64,000 nucleotides of DNA, taken from the NCBI RefSeq assembly GCF_002968575.1, contig NZ_PVBM01000004.1, positions 241,262 to 305,261 on the forward strand. The letters are read 5' to 3'. This document shows positions 33,931 to 43,834 of the stretch, in pieces. Each line of letters begins with the position of its first letter. The stretch's first letter is position 1. Below the pieces are notes generated by a model, which saw nothing but the letters and a program-made list of their open reading frames with translations, had not been told where the DNA came from and did not search any database. Source of the stretch: Neorhizobium huautlense. Its GTDB lineage: Bacteria > Pseudomonadota > Alphaproteobacteria > Rhizobiales > Rhizobiaceae. A program made the position numbers and the translations under genes.

Positions 33931-35827
33931 TGTCCTCCTCCTTCAGGCTCGGATATCGCCAATCCGGATAAACGGCATCCGTTCTCAATTCAGTTCCCGC
34001 CGGAACGGAAACCCATCGTGGCTTCAAGATGATCGTGCGTAGCGCGGCTCCACCTCTGCCCGCCCCGGCGACCCCGTAGCGTTCGGTGAAGAATTGAAGG
34101 CTGCCCCCCCAGGCGAGCGCCTCAACCCCGTCTTTTCCACGCATAGTCGTTGCAACTCCGGGGAGGATGACGAGCGTCAACAGCGCAAGCGCCATGGCGG
34201 GACGATAAAATCGGGGCGTGGCAATCCTGTTTTCGCGGGAATGCCTGATGACGATGACCAGCAACAGCAGGGCATAGATCGCAGCATTCAGGATCGTAAA
34301 GAGGTAAAACCCCTTCGTCGCTCCGGCATCGGCGATGGCGAACGCCGGCAGCACCGCGACAAGCGCAAGGAAGGCATAGGGGGCCAGGACACGCAGCGGC
34401 AGCGGATCGACTTCGGACCGCCCCTTTGGAGTGACCCGGAAATCAACAAAGGATCCTGTGAACCAGTCATGGATTGCCGCCAACGTGCCGGCAACCGCCC
34501 ATGGCCAGCGCGCGAAAAGAAAGAGCATGCATTCCCAGCTCAGGACCTTGGCGTCGTATGGGCGGAACGAACCGCTGGCCCGCCAGCGATAGGCCATCAC
34601 CACGAGAGTGATCGCGAGCCCTGCAAAATGCAGCAGGAAATCCGGATAGGACACAGCCACGAAGTTTTCACCGCGCACGAGCGCGACAATTGGCGTTGCA
34701 AACATCAGCAGCATGAAGAAAGCAAAAAGCGGATACCAGAGCTGGGAGAACAGGAATTGGAACCTGAGCCTGAATGGCAACCGGCCGACGAGGCGGGGAG
34801 AATACTGCAGAAGCAGCATGACGAGGCTGCGCGACCACTGGAATTCCTGTGTCACAAGGTCGCTGAACGTGGCAGGCCCGTCGCCATGGGCAATAGCGTC
34901 AAGGGCATGTACGCCCCGCCAACCGGCGGCATTCATCATCAACGTGGTGGAATGATCTTCCGCCAGTTCCGGCCCCAGGCCGCCGATCTGTCTGATCGCC
35001 GACGTGCGCACCGCATAATGCGATCCTATGCACAATGGCGCCAGTCCTGCATTATAGCCGGCTTGAAGCGAACCGTGCATACTCGCTTCTGCGTAGAGCC
35101 TTCCCCGAGCCGACCAGCTTTCAGCCGCGTTCTTGTCGCAGATGCTGGGTGCGGAGACATAGCCGACTTTCGGGTCGGCGAACGGGCGCAGCATTTGGAA
35201 GAGATAACCGGGCTCGGGAACGTGGTCGGCGTCGAGCTGCGCGACGAAATCATAACGATCGTAACCATAGTGGTCGTAGAAGAAGGCGAGATTGCCCTCT
35301 TTGCATCGCGTGCGTCGCGGCCAGGAGGCCCTGTGGTAATCGGTTCGCCCTTTGCGGGTCGAGACGGAGACACCATGGCTGCGGCACCAGGCGATCGTTT
35401 CGGAGGACGGGTCCTCGTCGGCGAGCCATGTATCGTGCGGCACATCCTGGGCTAGCATCGCCTGCAAGGTTTTCCTGACGACGGAGAACGGCTCAGAAGG
35501 CGCCTTGGTCACGACCATGGCCACCCGGCTTTCGGCCGGCAGGCGCAAGGGGCCGTTTGGTTTGGTTGCCCGATAGAAGATGACGATAAAATAGGCGGGC
35601 AGCAGGGTGATCCAGATCAGCACCAGGCTTACGATCACGGAGCCGAAAGCGTCGTTGTGATGGCGCGGCTCCAGCCACCAAGCCCAGAAGTAGAGAAGGG
35701 CAAGGGCCCAGAGCCCGGCCAGGACCAGATATTCCACCCGGCGGGACCCGGCCAGAACCGGCACGAGAAGCGGCTCCTGAGCGACATTCGGGATGTCCTG
35801 CACTTTCGTGGTTGCCAGCTCGGTCAC
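33923..35827 (-). CDS. GT2 processive glycosyltransferase (cellulose synthase-like), membrane
   Basis: 634 residues. Two N-terminal membrane segments (about 30-80), then the cytoplasmic GT2 domain with LADEDPSSE, DADHVPEP (DxD), AEDHSTTLMMNAAGW (TED-like base) and QEFQWSRSL, a QxxRW variant in which Trp is kept and Arg is shifted. Six C-terminal membrane segments and a gating-loop motif FRVTPKG follow. No PilZ domain is visible, so direct c-di-GMP binding as in BcsA is unlikely. Synthesises and extrudes a polymer from UDP-sugars; GalE and UXS in the operon supply donors. Confidence 0.9.
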   Translation of the reverse strand: MTELATTKVQDIPNVAQEPLLVPVLAGSRRVEYLVLAGLWALALLYFWAWWLEPRHHNDAFGSVIVSLVLIWITLLPAYFIVIFYRATKPNGPLRLPAESRVAMVVTKAPSEPFSVVRKTLQAMLAQDVPHDTWLADEDPSSETIAWCRSHGVSVSTRKGRTDYHRASWPRRTRCKEGNLAFFYDHYGYDRYDFVAQLDADHVPEPGYLFQMLRPFADPKVGYVSAPSICDKNAAESWSARGRLYAEASMHGSLQAGYNAGLAPLCIGSHYAVRTSAIRQIGGLGPELAEDHSTTLMMNAAGWRGVHALDAIAHGDGPATFSDLVTQEFQWSRSLVMLLLQYSPRLVGRLPFRLRFQFLFSQLWYPLFAFFMLLMFATPIVALVRGENFVAVSYPDFLLHFAGLAITLVVMAYRWRASGSFRPYDAKVLSWECMLFLFARWPWAVAGTLAAIHDWFTGSFVDFRVTPKGRSEVDPLPLRVLAPYAFLALVAVLPAFAIADAGATKGFYLFTILNAAIYALLLLVIVIRHSRENRIATPRFYRPAMALALLTLVILPGVATTMRGKDGVEALAWGGSLQFFTERYGVAGAGRGGAALRTIILKPRWVSVPAGTELRTDAVYPDWRYPSLKEEDNA

Positions 35828-36813
35828 GACCGCACCTCCAGCCCGAAGAAGGGGGCAGCCGTACGCACGATGGTTTCGAGATCGGAATATCGTGGCTGGA
35901 AACCCAGGGTGCGGCGCGCGAGACTGGCATCTGCATAGAGGCTCGGCGGATCGCCCTGCCGACGCGTATGCATCATGACTGGGACCTTGCTCCCGGTAAT
36001 TTCCTCAATCGCCATCAGGACCTCCCTGATGGAGAAACCGTGGCTGGAGCCAAGATTGACAGCAAGGTTGCTTCCACCTCCGGCAAGATGCCTGAAGGCC
36101 AGCAGATGTGCCTGCGCGAGGTCGGCGACGTGGATATAGTCCCTTATGCAGGTTCCGTCCGGCGTATCATAATCGTCGCCGAATATCTCCAGATGCGGAA
36201 TTCTGCCGGCCGCTGCCAGCAGGGCCCGCGGGATGAGATGGGTCTCCGGAACATGCCATTCGCCGAGCTCTCCTTCGGGATCGGCTCCGCAGGCATTGAA
36301 ATAGCGCAAGGCGACGTAACGCAGGCCGAATGCCGCCGCATAATCGGCGAGCATATATTCGCCGATCAACTTGGTTCTGCCGTAAGGGTTTATCGGCGCC
36401 TTTGGCGTCGCCTCGTCGATCGGCAGTACGGAGGGCACCCCATAGACCGCGCAACTCGATGAGAAAATGATGTTCTGGAGGCCGGTCTGTCGGCAGGCAT
36501 CCACAAGTGACAACGCGCCACAGACGTTGTTGTTGTAGTACTTCGCCGGGTTCTGCACGGATTCGCCCACATAGGCGGACGCTGCGAAGTGGATGACGGC
36601 ATCCGGTACGTATTTCTCGATGGTCTCGATCAGGCATTGCAGGTCGAGGACATCGCCTTCGACGAAAGGGCCCCAGCGCACCGAGGTACGGTTTCCGGTC
36701 GTCAGGTTGTCGTAGACGACCGGCTCGATCCCTTCCGAGCGGAGCAGCTTAGCGGTGTGGCTACCGATATAACCGGCCCCGCCCGTGACAAGGATCCGTG
36801 GCGTGGTCATCAC
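35824..36813 (-). CDS. galE: UDP-glucose 4-epimerase
   Basis: 329 residues. SDR motif GGAGYIGSH at about 11-19, SSSCAVYG and catalytic [25 protein letters not shown] (short: [10 protein letters not shown]) and [13 protein letters not shown] are diagnostic for GalE/ExoB. Interconverts UDP-glucose and UDP-galactose (or the xylose/arabinose pair, given the adjacent UXS). ATG 36813 overlaps the UXS stop (ATGA), and the gene overlaps the GT2 start at 35824-35827, so all three are coupled. Confidence 0.92.
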   Translation of the reverse strand: MMTTPRILVTGGAGYIGSHTAKLLRSEGIEPVVYDNLTTGNRTSVRWGPFVEGDVLDLQCLIETIEKYVPDAVIHFAASAYVGESVQNPAKYYNNNVCGALSLVDACRQTGLQNIIFSSSCAVYGVPSVLPIDEATPKAPINPYGRTKLIGEYMLADYAAAFGLRYVALRYFNACGADPEGELGEWHVPETHLIPRALLAAAGRIPHLEIFGDDYDTPDGTCIRDYIHVADLAQAHLLAFRHLAGGGSNLAVNLGSSHGFSIREVLMAIEEITGSKVPVMMHTRRQGDPPSLYADASLARRTLGFQPRYSDLETIVRTAAPFFGLEVRS

Positions 36814-37859
36814 ATGGCCTCCGCAAGCTCGCGCGTCGGGCGAGCGAGAAGGCGCCCGAAATGGTCGATCGTCTGTACGAGGCCTTGCGCCAAATCCACA
36901 TGCGGACGCCAGCCGAGCTCCTGCGTGGCGAGCGAAATGTCGGGGCGGCGCTGGCGGGGATCATCGGTTGGCAGCGGATGATGGATGATTTTCGACCGGG
37001 AACCGGTCATTCCTATCACCTGTTCGGCCAGTTCCCCGATCGTGAATTCCCCGGGATTGCCGAGATTGACAGGCCCCGTCAACGACGGCGGGGAGGCCAT
37101 CATGCGGAGGAAACCCTCAACGAGATCATCGACGAAGCAGAATGAGCGGGTCTGCGAACCGTCGCCGTATATCGTGATATCCTGCCCCGTGAGAGCCTGG
37201 ACGATGAAGTTGGAGACGACGCGGCCGTCATCCGGACGCATGCGTGGGCCGTATGTGTTGAAGATGCGAACGACCTTCACCTCGACCTGAAGCTTCTTGT
37301 GAAAGTCGAAGAACAAAGTCTCCGCGCAACGCTTGCCCTCATCGTAGCAGGAGCGCGGGCCGAAGGGATTAACATTGCCCCAGTAGCTTTCGATCTGGGG
37401 ATGGACGTTCGGGTCGCCGTAGACTTCCGAGGTGGATGCCTGGAGAATGCGTGCGCCAGTGCGTGAGGCCAGTTCCAGCAGGTTGAGCGAACCCAATACG
37501 CAGGTTTTCGTGGTGTGGATCGGGTCGAGCTGATAATGCGGAGGCGATGCCGGACAGGCGAGATTGTATATCTCGTCGACCTTCAGGTCGAACGGCTGCA
37601 CTATGTCGTGCGCGATGACCTTGAACGTGTCAAACCGCTCCAGATGGGCTATATTGCGTCTCAAACCGGTGGAGAAGTTATCGAGGCAAACGACTTGATG
37701 ACCGGCCTGGAGAAGAGTCTCGCAAAGATGTGATCCCAGAAAGCCGGCACCTCCGGCGACAATAATCTTTTTTGACTTCTGGGTTTTTTGTGGTGAGGAA
37801 CGCCTCCTATAAATCGCTTCTGCAGAAGATTGGGCACGAATTTTACCAAGATAGTTCAC
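36810..37859 (-). CDS. UDP-glucuronate decarboxylase (UDP-xylose synthase)
   Basis: 349 residues from GTG 37859, chosen because GGAGG lies six bases ahead; ATG 37871 and GTG 37907 in the same frame have no spaced ribosome site. Rossmann motif GGAGFLG, catalytic SCYDEGKR with TSEVYGDP, and [16 protein letters not shown], typical of bacterial UXS. Decarboxylates UDP-glucuronate to UDP-xylose. First gene of the 37859-32428 polysaccharide operon. Paralogue of 3211-4248, which serves a different glycan operon. Confidence 0.88.
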   Translation of the reverse strand: MNYLGKIRAQSSAEAIYRRRSSPQKTQKSKKIIVAGGAGFLGSHLCETLLQAGHQVVCLDNFSTGLRRNIAHLERFDTFKVIAHDIVQPFDLKVDEIYNLACPASPPHYQLDPIHTTKTCVLGSLNLLELASRTGARILQASTSEVYGDPNVHPQIESYWGNVNPFGPRSCYDEGKRCAETLFFDFHKKLQVEVKVVRIFNTYGPRMRPDDGRVVSNFIVQALTGQDITIYGDGSQTRSFCFVDDLVEGFLRMMASPPSLTGPVNLGNPGEFTIGELAEQVIGMTGSRSKIIHHPLPTDDPRQRRPDISLATQELGWRPHVDLAQGLVQTIDHFGRLLARPTRELAEAM

Positions 37860-37907
37860 GACTACCTCCATACTCGTCGGATTTTTCTTAATAAGACGCA
37901 GTTTCAC

Positions 37908-38195
37908 CTATCCAACGACGTTCGCCTTGGATGCTGGCACAGGTGAATATTTAGATATTTCCGGGTATCTCTCCGGGGGTCTTGCTTTTTTATTTAGATA
38001 CAAGCAAATGGGACAGTTGTCGTTATCATCACATCCTAAAAATTATCGCTCTGTACATTTTTTCTAAATAAGTAATATGGATTATAACTTTTAGCTGTGG
38101 CACTTCGGGATTTTCTCCCTTTTCGGCAGGCGCTCCGAGATTGCCGTTCTTAACTTCAGGCTGCCCGGGCTCGGTTTGTGAGCCGGAGGATTTGA
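37908..38195. promoter_or_regulatory. AT-rich divergent promoter region between UXS operon and AraC gene
   Basis: About 290 bases, markedly richer in A and T than the flanking genes (for instance 37981-38090). It contains the only space for promoters of both the polysaccharide operon (minus) and the AraC-type gene (plus). A conventional sigma-70 pair could not be assigned with confidence, and no clear tandem repeats were seen. A good ribosome site (GGAGG) precedes the AraC start. Confidence 0.5.
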
Positions 38196-39344
38196 ATGAG
38201 TGAAGAGTTCGGATCTGCAAACAAACCGGCAAAGGGAGAAGGGTGGCCAGACCATCTGGAGCGGCGGCGGTGGCCGCGCGAGCCTGCTACCCAGAAAGAA
38301 GACCGTCCCGAAGCTCCACCCGCACTGATCCCCCTGAGGTTCTCGACACTGGATCTGCCTCTTCTGGAGCAATTCGAAGCGTGGCGGGCACATATGGCTC
38401 CACTCGTCGAGGTGCATTTGCCGAATGGGAAGTCTCCCGATGATGGTTTCCTTGCCGAGCAGATCGGGTGGCGGCTCGGCGATATGCTCGTCGTTCAGCA
38501 ACGTACACCCGAGCACAGCTATATCCGTGACCAGGCCATGCTCCGATCGAGCCCGATCGACCATTGGAATCTCGGTCTTCTTCGTAGCGGCCGAGCATGG
38601 ACCGAAGTTGACCGCCACGTCACAGAGACCGCCCCGGAGGAGATATTCTTCAGGTCTCTCAGTTATCCCTATCGCGGGCGGATAACCGATTCTACAGCCG
38701 TACTCCTCTTCTTCTCCTATGAATCGCTGGCGAATGATGCCAGCCTTCTGCAGGCGGCCAACAACACCATCCTATCCGGCAGCCTCGCCGATTTGCTCGT
38801 CACTTATATCAACGAAATGGAGGCAAAGCTTAGCAGCCTCACGGCAGGGGAAGTGCCGGGGGTCATACGGGCGGTCAAGGACATGGTTATTGCAAGCGTC
38901 ACTTCATCGACGAAGCTGGACGCAAAACAGATGCAGACCAACATGGGGATGATGGAGCGGGCACATCGCTATATTCATCTCAACCTTCACTCAGGTAATC
39001 TGACACCCGACACCATGTGCCAGGCACTGGGCATCTCGCGCACGCGCCTCTACCAACTGTTCGAATCCAGTGGAGGCGTGCTAAACTACATTCGAAAACG
39101 TCGTCTTCAGCAAGCGTATGCGGAGCTGAGCGATCGAACCAACCACAGGCCGATCGCCGAGATCGCAGACGCTGCCGGCTTCGACGTGGCGGCTAATTTC
39201 ACACGCGCTTTCAGCCATGAATTCGGAGTTAGCCCTCGCGAAATCCGAAGGGCGATGGCGACGGAACACGTGGCCAGCACGGCGGCTTTTGCCACACACA
39301 GTCACGAGACAACGATCGGCGATTGGCTGGCGCTGGCAGGTTAA
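38196..39344 (+). CDS. AraC family transcriptional regulator
   Basis: 382 residues. The N-terminal ~250 residues form an AraC-binding-like sensor domain with LGDMLVVQQRTPEHSYIRD. Two helix-turn-helix units lie at about 270-365: LGISRTRLYQLFESSGGVLNYIRKRRL and IAEIADAAGFDVAANFTRAFSHEFGVSPREIR (short: GFDVAANFTRAF, GVSPREIR). Ribosome site GGAGG six bases before ATG. Divergent from the polysaccharide operon and convergent with the partner-switching operon, so either could be its target. Inducer unknown. Confidence 0.9.
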   Translation: MSEEFGSANKPAKGEGWPDHLERRRWPREPATQKEDRPEAPPALIPLRFSTLDLPLLEQFEAWRAHMAPLVEVHLPNGKSPDDGFLAEQIGWRLGDMLVVQQRTPEHSYIRDQAMLRSSPIDHWNLGLLRSGRAWTEVDRHVTETAPEEIFFRSLSYPYRGRITDSTAVLLFFSYESLANDASLLQAANNTILSGSLADLLVTYINEMEAKLSSLTAGEVPGVIRAVKDMVIASVTSSTKLDAKQMQTNMGMMERAHRYIHLNLHSGNLTPDTMCQALGISRTRLYQLFESSGGVLNYIRKRRLQQAYAELSDRTNHRPIAEIADAAGFDVAANFTRAFSHEFGVSPREIRRAMATEHVASTAAFATHSHETTIGDWLALAG

Positions 39345-39381
39345 TCAGGCCTTGTTGCCCGGGAGATATGGGCTCCTTCAG

Positions 39382-39747
39382 TCAAGTGAGCGTGAGATCG
39401 ACGCCAGGATGAAGCTTCTTCAGGTTGGGAAGGGACCTCGCCTGCCAAGGATATTCCGAGCTTCCGCGCACCGTTAATCGGATATTCGGCCTGTTGCGCG
39501 CCTCGATCGTGAGTTTTGCGAGCAGGTTGATCCCGGATGAATTGAGAAACTGCAACCCAGTAAGATCCACCGTAACGCGATCCGGTTCGGTTTCAATGAT
39601 ATTCATGACGAGGGAAAAGATAGGCGCGTAGGCCTCTGTGTTGGGCAAGCGCATGGACCCGTCGAAATAAATCTCCGTACCCTCTGACCAGACACGATAT
39701 TCGTCTTCCGTGACTTCCATATTGAACCGCCCGTTAATTTGAGACAT
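39382..39747 (-). CDS. STAS-domain protein (slr1659/SiaC-like anti-anti-sigma type)
   Basis: 121 residues from ATG 39747; the longer frame runs into the preceding gene, and ATG 39747 overlaps its end by 14 bases. One STAS domain: [11 protein letters not shown], then [26 protein letters not shown] (short: [13 protein letters not shown]) with candidate phospho-serines at 70-71. In partner switching such a protein is phosphorylated by the adjacent HATPase and dephosphorylated by the SpoIIE phosphatase. Last gene of the minus-strand operon 46130-39382. It could regulate the diguanylate cyclase of the operon, as SiaC does (inference). Confidence 0.85.
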   Translation of the reverse strand: MSQINGRFNMEVTEDEYRVWSEGTEIYFDGSMRLPNTEAYAPIFSLVMNIIETEPDRVTVDLTGLQFLNSSGINLLAKLTIEARNRPNIRLTVRGSSEYPWQARSLPNLKKLHPGVDLTLT

Positions 39748-40294
39748 CTGGAACCGCGATAGATGCGTAGGTTTCGAGCGGGATCTTGCCGCCCGGCTCC
39801 TCGGCTCCGAAAACCCACGCAAAGTGAGCGCCATAATCGCTCATGAGGGTCAAAAGCCCAAGGCCCGAGCCATTTTCGGTCGTGCTGGTCGCATTCGCCT
39901 CGATCCGCTTTATAAGAAGGTCCCCTGGGTCGCCAGTCGTGATTTCCGACAGCAAATGCTGGAACTGCAGCGCGGGCTCCTCATCGATAAGATTGGAGAC
40001 TTTTGCCCGGAAAACATTGTCGTCGACCGAAGCTTCCACGACGACCTCGCCGGCTGCACGGAACTTCACGGCGTTCTCAATAAGCTCATTCGTCAGATAA
40101 CCGACATTGTGCCGAACCTCCTTATAAAGGTTGCGGGATGTACGGTAGCGCAATGCGACGAATTCGGCGACAAAATCGGATGTGATGGCACAATGCTTCC
40201 AACCGAGTTCGAGAGGTCCCTCGAAGAGGCAAAGCCGTGTGACTTTTTCGCCGGTTCCGATTGCCAGAGCTTCCAGCCCATATAAAGTTGTCAT
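39734..40294 (-). CDS. HATPase-fold serine kinase/anti-sigma-type regulator (slr1658/SiaB-like)
   Basis: 186 residues. GHKL ATPase features are present: N-box [10 protein letters not shown] at 69-78 and G2 box [10 protein letters not shown] at 142-151. N-terminal [14 protein letters not shown] at 32-45 is a conserved family block. No histidine phosphoacceptor domain, so it should be a serine kinase or anti-sigma-like partner of the STAS protein it overlaps. It starts 4 bases after the SpoIIE phosphatase stop. Role inferred from SiaB and SpoIIAB-type proteins. Confidence 0.82.
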   Translation of the reverse strand: MTTLYGLEALAIGTGEKVTRLCLFEGPLELGWKHCAITSDFVAEFVALRYRTSRNLYKEVRHNVGYLTNELIENAVKFRAAGEVVVEASVDDNVFRAKVSNLIDEEPALQFQHLLSEITTGDPGDLLIKRIEANATSTTENGSGLGLLTLMSDYGAHFAWVFGAEEPGGKIPLETYASIAVPDVSN

Positions 40295-40298
40295 TCGA

Positions 40299-42659
40299 TC
40301 ACCTGTGTCTCATGACCACGAGCGTGATGTCGTCATGAATTTTCTGCGTACCGATATGGGCCATCAGGTCGTCGATGATCCCGTTTTTCACATCCTCCGC
40401 GCTCAAACCGTATCGCCGGCCGGCGCTTTCGCATAGCCGCTCGATCCCGAATAGTTCGCCGTCCGGGCTTTCTGCCTCGGTCACGCCATCCGTATGAAGA
40501 ACAATCATGTCGCCCCGATCGAAGGTGACTTCTCGTGTTGCCACGAACGGCGAAATGTCCGGTTCCAGTCCAATCGGCAGGCCAAGATCGAGCGTGTCGA
40601 TCCGTTCCACCTTTCCAAACTTGCGCACGACGATCAACTCCTCGTGTTGACCCGAAAGCGTGAGGCGCCTTCCGTCGTAATCCAGGAAGGCGAGGGAAAG
40701 GTGCTTGTTCGTGCTGGTCCTCACAAGGTTCTTGTAAATGGCACGGTTCATGCTGTTCAGGAACTGCGAAGGATCCATGTCGCCTGCCTCCTGCAAGGCC
40801 CGTGCGATCGACTGGACCATCAGCATCAGGACGCCGCTTTCGAGGCCATGCCCGGTCACGTCGCCGATGCCGATCTTCAGTCGCTCGCCGTCCTTCAGGA
40901 CATCGTAGTAATCGCCCCCGACCTCATCGGCCGGCCGCATGTAGGCCGTGATCTCCAGATCGGTTATCTCTTCCAACTCACCGGCCTTTGGAAGCACCAT
41001 CATCTGGATTCGGCGCGCCACGGCCAGTTCCGCGCCGAGGCGCAGGTTTTCGCTGCGCAACTTCTGATTCAAGGCGGAAATCTGCAGGTTCGCCTCTTCG
41101 ATCTCCCTCGTCCTGTCGTCAACGAGCTGTTCGAGGTTTTCCGTATGGAAACTGATCTGTTCCGCCATGCGGTTGAAGGCTAGTCCGGCTTCGCCGACCT
41201 CATCATGCGTCGGAATATCCACCCGAACAGAATAATCCTTAGCTTGAATGCGTTTGGCGGCATCGGCGAGCGCGCTGATGCCTCTGGTTATGCGCTTGGA
41301 TATGGCGAAGACCGCTCCGATGACGAAGCACAGGGATACGGCAAGAGCAAGAACCTGGTAAATCAGGATCCGGTTGGTCGCCTTGGAAATCCCCGCCTGG
41401 GCGGCAAACAGCGAAGCGTAGATTTCGCGTTCCGGCACGATAATTCCGAGCAGCATGGCTTCACGCCCGACAGGGCCGGAGACCCAGAGATTTGTCGGCT
41501 GCAACTGCTTTAGGACGACGAGATACGGAACCTTCTCGCCGTTTTCGTCGAGGAGGATGTGCCGCAACAGTCCATCTTCCCCCAGCGGCAATTGCGCGAT
41601 TTCCGGCTGTATGCTCCGCCTGAGGGAGCGGCTCAGACCCGTCACGCCTTCGCCGCCCGTATCGCTCAACGCCTGCAGGCCCATGATCTTCTCGCCGATG
41701 GGATTGATGGCAACAACATTGCCATCCGACATGGTGAGAAAGCCGAAGCCATTATCGGCGACTTTGACGTTTTCGACAATTTCTGCCAGTTGGTCGAGGG
41801 TGATATCGGTTCCGGCGGCGCCTGCAACCTTCGTGCGGTCGCGAGACCAGAGCGGCTGGAAGAAGCTGACGATGAGCTTGCCGGTGATCGCATCCGTATA
41901 AGGGGCTGTTTGGGTAATATCATCGTTGACCGGCCGCTGGTTCGGATCCTTGGCCCATTGCTCCCAGGACTCGTAAAGCCCCGGAAAGAAGAAGGTCCAG
42001 AACTCCGCGCTGTTATGGCCCGGATAGAGCTTGTCAAAAGTCTGGGCCTGATCCGTGTAAGGCGCCGTGCGGAAGATCGGTCGTTCCTTGGGGCCGATGT
42101 AATACATCTGCAGCTTTGACAGACCATTTGCCAGCAGACTTGGTGCAATGAGGTCGAGGACTGTGCTGTTCTCGATATCCTTCTGCACTTCGGGCACCGG
42201 GAGATGATCGGAACCGAGGAGATATCCCCACACGCTGACGACGGATGGCGGGCCGGGCAGGTTCTGGGCCCATCCTCCTTTGGCGTCGTAAACGACCTCG
42301 ACCGTTTCCGGAGCACTGCGAGCCACCGCCTCCCCGATCTGGGTTGCCATCGGAGGGCCGTCAATCTGCGCCTGAAGGACGCCCGCCAGCGTGTTTACGT
42401 CGGAATGGACGCGGTTCAGGAGCAGATTGACATGCTCGGCCGTCGTCTCCGCGTAAGAACGGATATAACCCTGATTGGCCTCTTCCAGCCCCTGGCCGAC
42501 CTCGGCGGTTGCGTCTTGCGAGAGACGTCGCACATTCCAAAGCGCTAGTCCACCCGTTACGAGCAAATCGAAGAGAACCGCGCTTCCGACGACGATTACG
42601 AATTTCGCGCGGAACGAGCGCAATCCAAACCGTGCGACCTGCTGGCTTGATGTCCTCAT
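40299..42659 (-). CDS. Membrane sensor PP2C/SpoIIE phosphatase (Cache-HAMP-SpoIIE; SiaA-like)
   Basis: 786 residues. Membrane helix 1 at about 20-42, a long periplasmic double-Cache sensor to about 425, helix 2 at 430-454, HAMP to about 507, a coiled coil (about 505-550, ending AELAVARRIQMMVLP) and the SpoIIE phosphatase from about 570. Metal-binding acids lie in DEVGGDYYD (578-586), IGDVTGHGLESG and HTDGVTEAE. Domain order is the same as SiaA. It should dephosphorylate the STAS protein(s) encoded beside it upon a periplasmic signal. ATG overlaps the upstream TGA (42656-42659). Confidence 0.92.
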   Translation of the reverse strand: MRTSSQQVARFGLRSFRAKFVIVVGSAVLFDLLVTGGLALWNVRRLSQDATAEVGQGLEEANQGYIRSYAETTAEHVNLLLNRVHSDVNTLAGVLQAQIDGPPMATQIGEAVARSAPETVEVVYDAKGGWAQNLPGPPSVVSVWGYLLGSDHLPVPEVQKDIENSTVLDLIAPSLLANGLSKLQMYYIGPKERPIFRTAPYTDQAQTFDKLYPGHNSAEFWTFFFPGLYESWEQWAKDPNQRPVNDDITQTAPYTDAITGKLIVSFFQPLWSRDRTKVAGAAGTDITLDQLAEIVENVKVADNGFGFLTMSDGNVVAINPIGEKIMGLQALSDTGGEGVTGLSRSLRRSIQPEIAQLPLGEDGLLRHILLDENGEKVPYLVVLKQLQPTNLWVSGPVGREAMLLGIIVPEREIYASLFAAQAGISKATNRILIYQVLALAVSLCFVIGAVFAISKRITRGISALADAAKRIQAKDYSVRVDIPTHDEVGEAGLAFNRMAEQISFHTENLEQLVDDRTREIEEANLQISALNQKLRSENLRLGAELAVARRIQMMVLPKAGELEEITDLEITAYMRPADEVGGDYYDVLKDGERLKIGIGDVTGHGLESGVLMLMVQSIARALQEAGDMDPSQFLNSMNRAIYKNLVRTSTNKHLSLAFLDYDGRRLTLSGQHEELIVVRKFGKVERIDTLDLGLPIGLEPDISPFVATREVTFDRGDMIVLHTDGVTEAESPDGELFGIERLCESAGRRYGLSAEDVKNGIIDDLMAHIGTQKIHDDITLVVMRHR

Positions 42660-43834
42660 AGTGGTTTACGTCCGGATGCCGCCCAGATTGGCCAGCCGGC
42701 GTATCCCTTAGGGTGAAGGGCGGCAAAGATGTGATCCCTGAACCCCTGGCGGAACCGTTCAATGAATTCGGGAGGATCGCCACGTTTTACGGCCATTTCT
42801 CCTGCGTAAACCTGTTCCCATGCCGCAATCACGTCGGCAAAGTCCTGGGGATCTCCGTCCAAATTTGTAACCATGAAGGATTCCACCAGGATATCGTCGA
42901 AGCCGGCATCGACGAGATGTCGACGGCTCTTGGGTCCAAATTCCACATCCATTTCGAAGTGGCTGAATAGCTTTGCAACCTCATCATATGTCCACTGAAT
43001 GCTCTGCGATCGGGGTTCTCCGAGGCAGTGCGAATTCTTTTCGTTGGTAATATACACCCGCCCGCCAGGTTTGCAGATCCGATAAAGCTCCTTCAAAAGC
43101 GCCGTCGGCCGATTGAATATCTGAAGCGAATGCCGGCAGGTCACCAAGTCGAACTGATTGTCCTCGAGCAGCATTTCCGATGCGTCGCCGTAGGTATACT
43201 CGACATCGGCAATGCCGAATCTGGCCGCCATGTCGCGCGCATAGTCAAGGCTTGCCTTCGAGTGGTCGAGCGCCACGATGCGCGTTGGCTGGAACTCTTT
43301 TTTGACAAGAATGGCGAAATCACCGATGCCACAACAGATATCGGCCATCACGATTCCCGGACGCATGCCGTGACGGGGAAGGATTGTGCGCTCATGGCGC
43401 CATGTCATTTTGGTTTGAGTCCGCAATATCGGAATGAAGCTCGTATCCTCCACGAAGCTTTGGCCGGGATAGAATTTGGAATCATAAACTTCCACGGTCA
43501 CCCGCGGTTCGATCCTGTTCAGGTGCGTGAACATGCGCTCGGTCCAGCCGACGACGCTTGAGGTCACCACGACGAACCGGAGATCCGGCCTCGCCCGACA
43601 GGCATCAAGAACGACGCGAGAAATGGCCTGGAAAGCGGTGTTATTCATTTGGACGAGGCGTCGCAAATTGATGTGGAGGACCCCTCGCACATCAGCTATC
43701 GCGCTTTTCAGCATAGAAATGCTTGCCGCGATCTCGTCCACCGAATGCGGCCGGATCACGCCCGCCAGTGAAAACTCCTGGTTGTTGGCGTCGAACTCCG
43801 CAGTGAATGGCGCTGAAAAGACTATGGCGTTCAA
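42656..43834 (-). CDS. STAS-like domain fused to SAM-dependent methyltransferase
   Basis: 392 residues. Residues ~15-120 align by eye with the STAS protein at 39382: VRGVLHINLRRLVQMNNTAF matches its [17 protein letters not shown], with Thr67 at the phospho-serine position, followed by RARPDLRFVVVTSS. Residues ~145-380 are a class I methyltransferase: motif I ADICCGIGDFA at 164-174, acidic LDHSK at 189-193, VTCRHSLQIF at 231-240. Overlaps both neighbours by ATGA. Predicted to be a methyltransferase switched by phosphorylation of its STAS part; target unknown. Confidence 0.82.
   Translation of the reverse strand: MNAIVFSAPFTAEFDANNQEFSLAGVIRPHSVDEIAASISMLKSAIADVRGVLHINLRRLVQMNNTAFQAISRVVLDACRARPDLRFVVVTSSVVGWTERMFTHLNRIEPRVTVEVYDSKFYPGQSFVEDTSFIPILRTQTKMTWRHERTILPRHGMRPGIVMADICCGIGDFAILVKKEFQPTRIVALDHSKASLDYARDMAARFGIADVEYTYGDASEMLLEDNQFDLVTCRHSLQIFNRPTALLKELYRICKPGGRVYITNEKNSHCLGEPRSQSIQWTYDEVAKLFSHFEMDVEFGPKSRRHLVDAGFDDILVESFMVTNLDGDPQDFADVIAAWEQVYAGEMAVKRGDPPEFIERFRQGFRDHIFAALHPKGYAGWPIWAASGRKPL

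Noticed and set aside
34094..35455. Plus-strand frame of 453 codons
   Set aside because: Antisense to the GT2 gene; extreme Arg/Glu content and no domain.
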